From Olsenella uli (GTDB lineage: Bacteria > Actinomycetota > Coriobacteriia > Coriobacteriales > Atopobiaceae), in NCBI RefSeq assembly GCF_016900775.1, contig NZ_JACJKN010000007.1, positions 58,772 to 122,771 of the forward strand: 64,000 bases of DNA, given 5' to 3'. This document shows, one piece after another, positions 1 through 8,067 of the stretch. A model generated the notes under the pieces. The model saw only the letters and a list, made by a program, of their open reading frames with translations. It was not told the DNA's origin and did not search any database. Within the stretch, counting starts at the first letter, position 1. The number at the start of each line of letters is the position of its first letter. The position numbers and the translations under genes are program-made.

Positions 1-1276
1 GCCGCCGCGCAAGCGTGCCGTCGGCGGCCCTCGAGGCGACGAGCTCGTCCAGCGCGACGCGCTGCTCGACCTGGCTGCGGATGACGTCCATGCACACGGT
101 CTCCACCAGCGGCACGGCGACGCGGTGCCTGCCGCCGCCCTCGCCGGCGTCGTTCCTGCCGCACATGTACTCGGCGCCCCAGAACACGCCGTCCTCGACC
201 CAGCGGCAGATGTGCATGGAGGCCCCGCAGACGCCGCAGCGCACCTTCCCGGCGAGCCGGTCGGGGTGCAGCTCCCTGATCCTCTCGGTGGCGGCGAGGG
301 CCTCCCTGCGCCTCGCGACCCTCTCCTCGTGCTCGCGCTGCAGCCTGTCGAAGTCGACGGGGTCGACCAGGGGCTCGTGCGCCCCCTCCACGACGAGCCA
401 CTCCTCGGGGGAGTTCCTCTCGTGCGGTATGCCGAGGTAGAGCTTCTGGGTCCACTTGCCCATGGCCACCCGCCCCGCGTAGACGGGGTTGGCGAGCATC
501 CGGTTGACGTTGCGGGCGTGCCAGCGCCTGGAGTCCTTGCTCGTCGCCCGCTTGCCCGCGCGGTCGTACTTCACCCTCCCCGCGGTCGGCGCGCCAGCCT
601 CCTCGAGGCGCCGCGCGATCTCGGCGTTGGGCGCGCCGGCGAGCTTCATGCGGAACATCTCGCGCACGTGGGGCGCGGTCTCGGGGTCGGGGACCAGGTG
701 GTGCGCGTCGGCGGGGTCGCGCAGGTACCCGTACGGGACGTTCCCGAGGACGATGGGGCCCCTCCGGCGCGCCGCCTCGAAGATGGCGTGGATCTTCCTG
801 CTGAGGTCGCGGCTGTACAGGGAGTTCAGGAGGCTCTTGACGTCCATCCCGAACCCGTCGGGGGACGCGCCGTCCTTGCTGTCAACCCCGTCCGCCACGA
901 GGATGAGCCGGGCGCCGAGCGCGGGCAGGGTCTCCCTGATGAAGGTCTGGCACTCGACGTAGTCGCGCCCGAGGCGGCTGGCGTCCTTGGCCGCCACGCC
1001 GTCGATCCTGCCGGCCCGGAGGTCGTCGACCATGCGCTGGAACGCCTCCCGGTCCTGGTTGGTGCCCGTCGCCCCGTCGTCGACGTAGTACCCGGCCACC
1101 ACGGCGTCCGGCAGCCCCCCGACGTGGTCGGCGACGATGCGCTTCTGGTTCCCGATGCTGCTTCCGTCGTCGCCGTAGCTCTTGCTGGTGCGGGCGTAGA
1201 CGCCCACCCGGCACACCTTCGCCCTCGCCGCGGGCGCGGTCGCCGGGGCGTCAGTCCTCCTGCTCTTGCGCGCCAT
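1..1276 (-). CDS. Large serine recombinase of the ICE, 3' part cut by window edge
   Basis: This is a site-specific DNA recombinase of the large serine type, expected to cut and rejoin the ends of the mobile element. The N-terminal resolvase domain carries YARTS with the nucleophile at Ser31 and the ASRLGRD arginine motif. The recombinase domain follows (NRMLANPVYAGR), and a zinc ribbon starts at CGVCG near residue 350. The ATG at 1276 lies inside the end of the upstream small resolvase gene, a 26-bp overlap, so the three recombinase genes form one translationally linked unit. About 425 residues are visible without a stop, and the C-terminus lies beyond base 1. The family is certain; its role as integrase rather than partner is inferred. 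Confidence 0.9.
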   Translation of the reverse strand, partial: MARKSRRTDAPATAPAARAKVCRVGVYARTSKSYGDDGSSIGNQKRIVADHVGGLPDAVVAGYYVDDGATGTNQDREAFQRMVDDLRAGRIDGVAAKDASRLGRDYVECQTFIRETLPALGARLILVADGVDSKDGASPDGFGMDVKSLLNSLYSRDLSRKIHAIFEAARRRGPIVLGNVPYGYLRDPADAHHLVPDPETAPHVREMFRMKLAGAPNAEIARRLEEAGAPTAGRVKYDRAGKRATSKDSRRWHARNVNRMLANPVYAGRVAMGKWTQKLYLGIPHERNSPEEWLVVEGAHEPLVDPVDFDRLQREHEERVARRREALAATERIRELHPDRLAGKVRCGVCGASMHICRWVEDGVFWGAEYMCGRNDAGEGGGRHRVAVPLVETVCMDVIRSQVEQRVALDELVASRAADGTLARR

Positions 1277-1712
1277 GCTCGGACCTCCTCTCCGCCCGTC
1301 TCTCGGCCCTCGACATCCCGCGCAGGTGGAACGCGTACGCCCTCCCGCCCGAGGCCTCCGTATCCCAGCCCTCCGCCACGTCGACGACGCGGAAGCCCGC
1401 CGGCACGAGGAAGCGCCCGACCAGGAAGAAGGCGGCCCGCTCCGAGGGGCCCAGCCGGTTGCCCCCGCACACGACGAGGCAGTCGAACCTCCGGTTGACG
1501 GCGTCCTCGACGAGGCGCCGGTAGTCGCCCGCCTCGCCGTTCGCGTAGCGGTTGCGGTAGGTCGCCGCGCGCCTGAGCGTCGGGTCGGCGTCTATCGCCT
1601 CCCTGCACCTCCTGGACTGCTCCGCGAGCGGGACGTCGGGGCGCGTCAGCGGCGCCCAGTTCGACGCGCTCGCGTAGATGGCCGCCCTGAGCGCCCTGCC
1701 CTCCGCCCTCAT
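1251..1712 (-). CDS. Short, probably catalytically dead resolvase-domain protein
   Basis: This 153-residue protein resembles only the N-terminal catalytic domain of serine recombinases (AAIYASAS near residues 10-17, then a CREAI helix, a DYRRLVEDA helix and CGGNRLGPS). The usual YARxS reads YASAS, so the nucleophile position (Ser17) is kept but the neighbouring catalytic arginine is serine. The RxGRN-type motif has become NRLGPS, losing another arginine. There is no recombinase domain or zinc ribbon. Its ATG overlaps the TGA of the preceding recombinase gene in an ATGA junction, and its end overlaps the next recombinase. I infer an accessory subunit or directionality factor rather than an active enzyme. 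It could also simply be a decayed copy, but its open frame and coupling argue against that. Confidence 0.75.
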   Translation of the reverse strand: MRAEGRALRAAIYASASNWAPLTRPDVPLAEQSRRCREAIDADPTLRRAATYRNRYANGEAGDYRRLVEDAVNRRFDCLVVCGGNRLGPSERAAFFLVGRFLVPAGFRVVDVAEGWDTEASGGRAYAFHLRGMSRAERRAERRSEHGAQEQED

Positions 1713-3340
1713 CGGGATCCCCCCTCCGCGAACGCGACGCCCGCGCGCTCCATCACGTCCTGGACGCGGAAGCGGACCTCGACCGACTTGTCCTCGTGGA
1801 TGTCGACGCGCTCGACGAGCTCGACGACCTTGCGCCTGGTGAGCTCGCCGATGCTCCCGCTCGCCGCGAACCGCTCCAGGGCGGCCTCCGCCTCCGTCAC
1901 GAGGTCCGCGACCCGCTCCCGCTCCGCCTCGAGCTCGAGCACCGCCGAGCGCGCCTCCTCGATCCTCGAGACGTAGGCGGAGGCGAACAGGCCATACTCC
2001 TCCTTGGTGATTACCCCGGCCTCGAGGTCGTCGACGAGGCCGTGGCGGAAGTGGAGCGCCCGCTCCTGCCTCCTTCGCGCGTCGTCTATGCGGCGGTCGA
2101 CGTCGGCCGTCCGCTCGCGCACGAGCTCGTCCCTGTGTGACGCCACGAACCGCGAGGTGTCGACGCTCACGTCGACCAGTGCCTGGGCGGCCTCCGCGAC
2201 GATCGCGCGGAGGCGCGCCTCGTTGAACAGGTGCGAGCTGCAGCGGCGCGCGTCTCGCTTGTTGGTCGAGCAGGTGAGGTAGCGGTTGCCGTTGCGGCCC
2301 GTCCGGATGAGCATCTGCTGCCCGCAGTCGGCGCAGTACGCGATGCCGCTGAACAGGGCGACGACCCGCGACCCGGGGGCGGTCCGGGTGTCCCTCGCCA
2401 TGAGGTCCTGGACCAGCTCGAACTCGTGGCGGCTCACGATCGCCTCGTGCGCCCCCTCCTTGCGGAACCACTCCTCGGGGGCGCGCGGGAGCGTCTTCCT
2501 GCTGCGGAAGCTGGGGGTGTAGGTCCTCCCCTGGACCATCGTTCCGGCGTACACCTCGTTGGAGAGTATCCGCGCCACGGTGACCGGGCGCCACCGTGGG
2601 CCGTCGGCGCCGGCGAAGGGCATCGCGAGGCGCGCCCCGCGCTCCCGCTTGTACGCGCCCGGGCACGGCTCGCCCAGGCGGTTGAGCTCGTCGGCGATCG
2701 CCTGGGGCGACATCCCGTCGAGCTTCATGGCGAATATCCTCCTGACGTTGGAGGCCGCCGGCCCGTCGACGACCAGGTGCCCGCGCCCCTCGGGGTCGTC
2801 GGCGTAGCCGTACGGCGCGAAGGCGCACGCCCTCTCGCCGCGCTGCATCTTCGCGTGGAGGCCCGCGCGGGTCTTGACGGAGGTGTCGCGGCTGACGTTC
2901 TCGTTGAGCATCCCGCGGAAGGCGAGCATGATGCTCGAGGTGTAGGGGTCGCTCGAGGCGGAGTCGTAGCCCTCCGAGATCATGATGACGCGCACGCCCC
3001 TGCCGCCGTTCATCCTCGGGAACTCCTTCTCCAGAAGCAGCCCGCTCTCGATGGAGTTGCGCCCGAACCGACTCGAGTCCTTGACGACGAAGCCCTCGAT
3101 GACGCCGGACTCGAGGTCCGACATGAGCGCCCTCCACCCCTCGCGGTCGTAGGTGGTGCCCGAGACCCCGTCGTCGGCGTACTCGCGGACTATCCTCAGG
3201 TCCTCGGGGCTCCTCTCGCAGTACTGCCGGATTATCTGCTGCTGGTTGACGATGCTCCCGGACACGCCGTCCGAGTCGTCCCCGCGCGACAGGCGCGCGT
3301 AGCTGCCCAGGCGGACGGCCCTTCCCTTGGTTCTTGGCAT
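1709..3340 (-). CDS. Large serine recombinase of the ICE (second full-length copy)
   Basis: This is a 543-residue large serine recombinase. The nucleophile is Ser18 in SYARLS, followed by GVSGTTYDREGW and the KDSSRFGRN arginine motif. A recombinase domain (RILSNEVYAGTM) and a zinc ribbon (CADCGQQM, then a second Cys pair ending RRC) follow. A long coiled coil lies at about residues 380-490, as usual for this family. The ATG at 3340 was chosen because AGAGGAGGG lies just upstream and the conserved domain begins within ten residues; the frame stays open further upstream without family similarity. It is first in the three-gene recombinase unit, and its stop overlaps the next start. It probably mediates excision and integration together with the other two. 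Confidence 0.92.
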   Translation of the reverse strand: MPRTKGRAVRLGSYARLSRGDDSDGVSGSIVNQQQIIRQYCERSPEDLRIVREYADDGVSGTTYDREGWRALMSDLESGVIEGFVVKDSSRFGRNSIESGLLLEKEFPRMNGGRGVRVIMISEGYDSASSDPYTSSIMLAFRGMLNENVSRDTSVKTRAGLHAKMQRGERACAFAPYGYADDPEGRGHLVVDGPAASNVRRIFAMKLDGMSPQAIADELNRLGEPCPGAYKRERGARLAMPFAGADGPRWRPVTVARILSNEVYAGTMVQGRTYTPSFRSRKTLPRAPEEWFRKEGAHEAIVSRHEFELVQDLMARDTRTAPGSRVVALFSGIAYCADCGQQMLIRTGRNGNRYLTCSTNKRDARRCSSHLFNEARLRAIVAEAAQALVDVSVDTSRFVASHRDELVRERTADVDRRIDDARRRQERALHFRHGLVDDLEAGVITKEEYGLFASAYVSRIEEARSAVLELEAERERVADLVTEAEAALERFAASGSIGELTRRKVVELVERVDIHEDKSVEVRFRVQDVMERAGVAFAEGGSR

Positions 3341-3462
3341 GAAAAATCGGCCCTCCTCTGACGGCGCGCGACCAGGCGCGCCCGGAGAGCCGACCAAAAC
3401 CGTCGTCCAGTTTTTCCTCGACGAGATTCTAGCACAGCCCGGGCGCGCGGCGGCCCGGCGCC

Positions 3463-3669
3463 TCACTCGGTCCCCAGCCCCAGGACTCGGGCGACCGCGT
3501 CCTCTATGGGGATCTGCCCCGCGAAGCTGATGCGGACCCTCACGCCGTGGCTCTCGAACTCGTAGGGGCTCCCCACCTGCTCGACGAAGCTGGCGGCGCG
3601 CTCCTCCGCGGACAGGCCGGCGGGGATGACGACGTCCGCCAGGTCCCTCTTCCCGCTCGTCTCGCCCAT
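3463..3669 (-). CDS. Small TnpW-like ICE protein
   Basis: This 68-residue protein has a strong GAGAGGAGG ribosome-binding site in front of its ATG. The C-terminal half (SPYEFESHGVRVRISF, then IEDAVARVLGL) has the layout of the small transposon-encoded TnpW proteins of Firmicutes conjugative elements: a short beta hairpin followed by an acidic helix. Those proteins typically sit between the replication or transfer genes and the recombinases, as here. The function of that family is unknown to me. The match is by pattern only, so the name is tentative, though the gene itself is well supported by its start signal and its place 122 bp upstream of the recombinase unit. Confidence 0.6.
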   Translation of the reverse strand: MGETSGKRDLADVVIPAGLSAEERAASFVEQVGSPYEFESHGVRVRISFAGQIPIEDAVARVLGLGTE

Positions 3670-3855
3670 GCCCACGCACCTCCTCTCCCGTTCCGGGGCC
3701 CTCCTCGGCCCCGGCCCTCGCCCCGGTGGTCGCGGCGGAGGCCGCGTTTTCGAAAGCTGCGGGCGCTCGCCGCCCGGCGGCGGCCTCGAAAAGGGGCGGC
3801 GCGCGACGACCCCTGGGACGCGCGGGAGCGCGACGGAACGGGAGAAGGAGGCCCC

Positions 3856-4887
3856 ATGCCAGAGAAGGAGAGCTGGGCGGCGCCGAGGGTGCCGCCCGAG
3901 AGCTTCTACTGCATCTTCGAGTTCATGAGCAGCCGGAACGGCCTCGCCCTGAAGGGGGTCGAGCTGGCGGTCTACGCGCTCGTGTACTCCTACAGCCAGG
4001 GGAAGGGCGGCTGCTACTACGGCAGCAACGCGATGACGGCCCACCGCGCCGGCTGCTCGGAGCGGCACGCGATCGACGTCGTGCACGCGCTCGAGAGGAG
4101 GGGCCTCATCGACTGCGTCGGCGAGCACAGGTGGCGCGGGAGGACGACGAACATGTACGTCGCCGTGCCGGGCCCGGTCGCGGAGGCGATAGCCCGCTGC
4201 GGGGGCGCGGCGACCCCTGAAGCCGCCTCACCCCGCGCAGGGGGCTCCCCTGAAGCCGCCTCACCCCCACCCCTGAAGAGACCTCAGGGGTGCCCTGAGC
4301 GCGCCTCACCCAATAGAACAGGGTTAGACACGCATACCAAAGGCGGGGGCGCACCGGCGTGCCGCGGCGAGGGGATCGAGGGGGCCTTCCACGAGGTCCT
4401 CCGCTGCTACCCGTACGCGCGCGACCGCGCCGAGGCGCTCGCCCTCTACAGGCCCCTCTACGAGGAGGGCGTGAGGGCCCAGGACATCGCGCGGGCGCTC
4501 AGGGACTGGGAGGGCCTGCACCCCGCCAGGGAGGGGAAGGGGCGCTTCTACCCCGAGCTCGCGAGCTTCCTCGACCCGAACAACCCGGAGGGCTACCGGG
4601 CCCTCGCCGCCAGGGCGAGGGCCGCCGCGGCCCGGGAGCGCGCCAAGCGGGTGAGGGAGCTCACGCGCGACGCCCGCCCCGAGGACGTGTACGCCCGATA
4701 CGCGCTCGACGGGATCGACGCGAGGGCGTCCGAGCTCTACCAGGACCACCTCCGCTCGGAGGACCGCCGGGGCGAGCTATGGGACCGCTGGTTCGCGTAC
4801 ATGTTCCTCAAGCGGGACGTCGACGCCCGGGAGCACTGGCTCGAGGTCAAGGGCGCCGGCGAAGGTAGCCCCCGCAGAGACAGCTGA
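3856..4887 (+). CDS. Replication initiator-like protein with N-terminal winged helix (RepA_N type)
   Basis: This 343-residue protein begins with a helix-turn-helix domain (ESFYCIFEFM, LALKGVELAVYALV, SNAMTAHRAGCSERHAIDVV) like that of RepA_N-type initiators on Firmicutes plasmids and conjugative elements. A low-complexity Pro/Ala/Ser linker lies at residues 120-165. A helical C-terminal domain follows, rich in Arg and Glu. The ATG at 3856 has GAGAAGGAGG in front of it and is divergent from the TnpW-like gene. It opens the long plus-strand transfer operon. The linker is encoded by four imperfect 19-bp DNA repeats (described separately), which fits initiators that carry their own origin inside the gene. 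The role in element replication is inferred from family layout. Confidence 0.7.
   Translation: MPEKESWAAPRVPPESFYCIFEFMSSRNGLALKGVELAVYALVYSYSQGKGGCYYGSNAMTAHRAGCSERHAIDVVHALERRGLIDCVGEHRWRGRTTNMYVAVPGPVAEAIARCGGAATPEAASPRAGGSPEAASPPPLKRPQGCPERASPNRTGLDTHTKGGGAPACRGEGIEGAFHEVLRCYPYARDRAEALALYRPLYEEGVRAQDIARALRDWEGLHPAREGKGRFYPELASFLDPNNPEGYRALAARARAAAARERAKRVRELTRDARPEDVYARYALDGIDARASELYQDHLRSEDRRGELWDRWFAYMFLKRDVDAREHWLEVKGAGEGSPRRDS
4215..4311 (+). repeat. Four iteron-like 19-bp repeats inside the initiator gene
   Basis: Units start at 4215, 4248, 4271 and 4293. Each begins CCCTGA and most end CCTCACCC; the first two are identical (CCCTGAAGCCGCCTCACCC), the third reads CCCTGAAGAGACCTCAGGG and the fourth CCCTGAGCGCGCCTCACCC. 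Spacings are 33, 23 and 22 bp. The last two break the reading frame, so the repeats are read in different frames and are not a protein repeat. This suggests selection on the DNA, as expected for initiator binding sites. Confidence 0.7.
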
Positions 4888-4913
4888 CAGGAGACGGAAG
4901 GGAGAGACCGGGC

Positions 4914-5504
4914 ATGGCCGACGACTTCGGCGACGACGCTGGCGACAAGCTGCTGGAATGGAGCATACGGATCATGATCGAGCGGGGGCGCCTGCACGCG
5001 CGGGAGAGCTCGGCGGGGCTCGCCCGCGCGCTGCGCGACGCCCAGGAGAGGGTCTCGCCCGGCGACGGCGCCCCGCAGGGCGAGGAGCGGAACGGGTGGG
5101 CGAAGCTCGACGTCCGCGACCTCGCGAGCGTCGAGGGGTGGGATGACGTGCGCGCAGCCATCGACGCCGAGCTCGACGCGCGCGGCATCGCGCACGAGTG
5201 GTTCGAGGACGGGCGCACCGGGGAGCGGCGCCTCCTGTTCCGCACGGGCGACGCGCGGGGGCTCGCGGACTCCCTCGGCAGCCTCGCCGAGAAGGTGGAG
5301 GCGGCCCACGAGCAGGCGGTCAGGGCCGTCGGGCGCGCCCGCGAGGCGGAGGAGGCGGAGCGGGACGGAGGCGACCCCCGGACGGACCGGAGCCTGCGGG
5401 ACCGCGTGCGGACGGTCAGGCGCTACGCCGAGGCCCCCGAGAGGGCGGGCCGCGCCGGGCGGGAGCCGGAGCGCGCCGAGAGCCTCGAGAGGGGGCGGTC
5501 GTGA
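4914..5504 (+). CDS. PcfB/DUF3801-like conjugation protein
   Basis: This 196-residue protein sits directly before the coupling protein, the usual place of PcfB (DUF3801). The central part (LDVRDLASVEGWDDVRAAID, ARGIAHEWFED, RRLLFRTGDARGLADSLG) follows the family pattern, in which a short ssDNA-plasmid-transfer domain ends with a phrase of the type 'FKARDADALTAAF'. An N-terminal helix and a charged, likely disordered C-terminal tail of about 60 residues flank it. Family members act with the VirD4-type ATPase in substrate recognition; that role is inferred here. The stop codon overlaps the VirD4 start (TGATG), so the two are translationally coupled. Confidence 0.6.
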   Translation: MADDFGDDAGDKLLEWSIRIMIERGRLHARESSAGLARALRDAQERVSPGDGAPQGEERNGWAKLDVRDLASVEGWDDVRAAIDAELDARGIAHEWFEDGRTGERRLLFRTGDARGLADSLGSLAEKVEAAHEQAVRAVGRAREAEEAERDGGDPRTDRSLRDRVRTVRRYAEAPERAGRAGREPERAESLERGRS

Positions 5505-7387
5505 TGAGGGCCACCTCCCCGGCGGCGCTCGCCGCGGTGGCCGCCGCCTCCGCCCTCGCCTTCGCGGCGGGCGACTCCTACGCCGCCTGCTTCGCCTCGC
5601 TCGGGGGCTCCTGGACGGGAAACCTCGCCCCCGCCCTCGCGGCGCTGCCCGCCTACGTCGCCGCGCACGGCCCCGTCACGCCGGGCCAAGGGCCCCTCCT
5701 CGCCGGGGCGGTGTGCGCGGTCGCCGTGTGGCTCGCCTGGAGCCGGGCCGTGCTCGCCGGCGGCAACTTCCGCCAGGGCGAGGAGCACGGAAGCGCCCGG
5801 TGGCTCCCGCCGGCCGAGGCGGCGAGGAGGTTCTCTGACACGAGGGACCCGGACAACAACATCATCCTCACGCGCCGCGTCGGGCTCGCCGTCGACCAGT
5901 CGCGCCTCAAGAGGGAGTGGAGGCGCGCCAAGAACGTCCTCGTCATAGGGGGCACCGGCAGCGGCAAGACGTTCTCGTACGTGATGCCCAACGCGCTGCA
6001 GGCAAACCAGGACTTCCTCATCACCGACACCAAGGGGACGCTCTCCAGGGACCTCGGGGGCATGTTCGCCGCCCACGGCTACGAGGTCGTGGTGTTCTCG
6101 ACCAAGGACCCATCGCGGTCCGCCCGCTACAACACGCTCGCCTACCTCAGGACCCCCGTGGACGTCATCGAGTGGGTGCAGGCGTTCATCTCCGTGACCA
6201 ACGGCGAGGACGCGAAGGCGGAGGAGGCGTTCTGGACCAACACGACGGTGCTCCTGCTCCTCTCGCAGGTGAGCTACCTCGTGTTCCACTGCCCCGAGGA
6301 GGACCGCAACCTCAACGGGCTCGTCACGCTGCTCAGCCTCGCGCAGGCGAGCGAGGAGGACGAGTCGTTCGCGAGCCCCTACGAGCTGCTCATGCGAGAG
6401 ATCGCCGACGGGACCATGCTCGTTGAGAGGGAGGCCCCCGCCGCGCCCGCGCGCAGGGGGCGCCGCGACTTCAAGGGGCGCGCGGCGCGCTCGTTCGAGT
6501 GGGTGAGCGTGGCCGAGCCCAAGGCGCCCGAGGACGACATCGCGCTGCTCAGCTGGACCCTCCTCAAGGCCGCAGCCGGCAAGACCCTGAAGTCGGTCAT
6601 CATCTCCGCGAACTCCCGCCTCCAGTCGATGATGGTCCCCGAGATGCGCGAGCTCACCATGCGCGACGAGGTCGGCCTCGACCGCTTCGGGGAGGCCGGG
6701 CGCAAGCGCGTCCTGTTCGCCGAGACCGACGACACGACCGACGCGTTCAGCTTCCTCATGTCGATGATGGTCTGGCAGACGATCCACGTCTGCACGGCCA
6801 AGGCGGACCGCGAGCACGGCGGCGAGCTCCCCCGCCCGCTGCACCTGATGTGCGACGAGTTCTACAACCTGGGGCGCCTCAGCCAGATGGACCACGTCAT
6901 CACCACCGTCCGCTCGCGCAACATCTCGATGTCGATCATGCTCCAGTCCGTCGCCCAGCTCGAGGCGCGCTACGGGGAGCAGGAGGCGCAGATCATCGTC
7001 GACAACTGCGACGTCGTCCTCTACCTCGGCGGCAAGTCGACCCAGACCAACAGGATGGTGAGCGAGATGGTCGGCAAGGAGACCGTCGACTCGGAGACCT
7101 GGAACGTCACGCGGGGCGCCTCCGGCTCGACCACGAGGAACCGCGGGAGGCTGGAGCGCGACCTCATCCAGGCGAGCGAGGCGGGGCGGCTGCCACGCGG
7201 GAAGGCCATCGTCCTGTTCAGCGGGTCCGACCCCGTCATCGACGACAAGTACGCGGCAGACAGGCACCCGCGCTGGGGCGAGGTCGCGCACGGCGGCGGC
7301 TCGAAATGGCCGCGCGCCGGCGACCCCTTGTCAGGAGGGGACCCGCCGCCGCCGGGGCGGCGGGCCCCGCGAAGGGCAAGGGGGTAA
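5504..7387 (+). CDS. VirD4/TraG-type coupling protein ATPase
   Basis: This 627-residue type IV coupling protein links the DNA substrate to the secretion channel at the inner face of the membrane. Two hydrophobic segments lie at about residues 5-30 and 60-85. Walker A is GGTGSGKT at residues 149-156, and Walker B is LHLMCDEFYNLG. The long insert between them and the RSRNISMSIMLQSVAQLE segment are typical of VirD4/PcfC in Gram-positive elements. A GTG directly before the ATG could also start translation. The C-terminus (after the RGEVAHGG-type region) is short and Pro/Arg-rich. It lies between PcfB-like and Maff2-like genes, the standard order in Tn1549-type modules. Confidence 0.93.
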   Translation: MRATSPAALAAVAAASALAFAAGDSYAACFASLGGSWTGNLAPALAALPAYVAAHGPVTPGQGPLLAGAVCAVAVWLAWSRAVLAGGNFRQGEEHGSARWLPPAEAARRFSDTRDPDNNIILTRRVGLAVDQSRLKREWRRAKNVLVIGGTGSGKTFSYVMPNALQANQDFLITDTKGTLSRDLGGMFAAHGYEVVVFSTKDPSRSARYNTLAYLRTPVDVIEWVQAFISVTNGEDAKAEEAFWTNTTVLLLLSQVSYLVFHCPEEDRNLNGLVTLLSLAQASEEDESFASPYELLMREIADGTMLVEREAPAAPARRGRRDFKGRAARSFEWVSVAEPKAPEDDIALLSWTLLKAAAGKTLKSVIISANSRLQSMMVPEMRELTMRDEVGLDRFGEAGRKRVLFAETDDTTDAFSFLMSMMVWQTIHVCTAKADREHGGELPRPLHLMCDEFYNLGRLSQMDHVITTVRSRNISMSIMLQSVAQLEARYGEQEAQIIVDNCDVVLYLGGKSTQTNRMVSEMVGKETVDSETWNVTRGASGSTTRNRGRLERDLIQASEAGRLPRGKAIVLFSGSDPVIDDKYAADRHPRWGEVAHGGGSKWPRAGDPLSGGDPPPPGRRAPRRARG

Positions 7388-7391
7388 GCCA

Positions 7392-7613
7392 ATGCTCGCA
7401 AACATCATCAGCCTCGTCAGCGGCTGCGTGACCTTCCTCGGCGGCTTCGTCGTCGTGTGGGGCGCGGTAAGCCTCGGCATCGCCATCCGCTCGGAGACCG
7501 GCGGCGGGGGCGCGCAGCTGGCGAGCGCCATCGCGACCATCGCCGGCGGCGCGATCATCATCGCCGCCGCGGTCTACTTCGGCCAGCTCGACACGAGCTG
7601 GATGCCGAGCTGA
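7392..7613 (+). CDS. Maff2/VirB2-like small membrane protein
   Basis: This 73-residue protein has two hydrophobic helices (about residues 3-30 and 42-64) separated by a short Gly-rich polar loop. Size, layout and place directly after the coupling protein match the Maff2-type proteins of conjugative elements. These are thought to be the pilin-like or channel-lining VirB2 equivalent; that assignment is by analogy. It begins 4 bp after the VirD4 stop and has AAGGGG as ribosome-binding site. Confidence 0.65.
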   Translation: MLANIISLVSGCVTFLGGFVVVWGAVSLGIAIRSETGGGGAQLASAIATIAGGAIIIAAAVYFGQLDTSWMPS

Positions 7614-7623
7614 GGGGGCCGGC

Positions 7624-8067
7624 ATGCAGCACACCTACGTCCACAAGGACATCGGGGAGTACGAGGAGAAGGTCGTCGGGAAGCTCTCGGCTCGCATGGT
7701 CGCCTGCATCGCCGCGGGCGTCGCCGCGTCCCTCGCCTCGGCGGCGGCCTGCCACCTCTGCCTGGGGGTCCCCGTGGCGGACGCGAGCCTGCCCGTCATG
7801 GCCTCGTCGATGCCGTTCTGGCTGCTCGGGTTCTGGAGGCCCAGGGGGATGCGCCCCGAGCGCTTCGTCCCGCTCGCGCTCCGGCACCTGACCGCGGACG
7901 GGACCCTCGTCTACCGGTCCCCCTCGCAGGAGGCCCCCGGCCCTGCCGCCGCGGCCGCGAGGCCGTCGGTGACCCGGAGGAAGTTCAGGAAGCTCATGAG
8001 AAAGGTCGGTGAGGACTATGCGCCCACCCTTCAGGCGGGAGAAGCCCAAGCACTACAGGCCCGCTGA
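7624..8067 (+). CDS. PrgI family (VirB3-like) conjugation protein
   Basis: This 147-residue membrane protein follows the PrgI pattern: an N-terminal YVHKDIGEYEEKVVGKLSAR segment, two adjacent transmembrane helices (about residues 27-47 and 58-76), then FWRPRGMRPERFVPLALRHL. In type IV secretion systems the VirB3 equivalent binds VirB4 at the membrane, and here the gene overlaps virB4 by 50 bp. The C-terminal 40 residues are Ala/Pro-rich and basic and are not part of the family core. The ATG at 7624 has GAGGGGG upstream. Confidence 0.85.
   Translation: MQHTYVHKDIGEYEEKVVGKLSARMVACIAAGVAASLASAAACHLCLGVPVADASLPVMASSMPFWLLGFWRPRGMRPERFVPLALRHLTADGTLVYRSPSQEAPGPAAAAARPSVTRRKFRKLMRKVGEDYAPTLQAGEAQALQAR

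Noticed and set aside
125..1498. Long plus-strand open frame opposite the recombinase genes
   Set aside because: It is Arg/Pro/Ala/Val-rich with no domain and lies antisense to clear serine recombinases; such mirror frames are usual in DNA of this GC content.
1251..3137. 628-residue frame spanning most of the second recombinase and the small resolvase protein
   Set aside because: Only its last 153 residues are a protein; the rest is an off-frame reading of the true recombinase gene.
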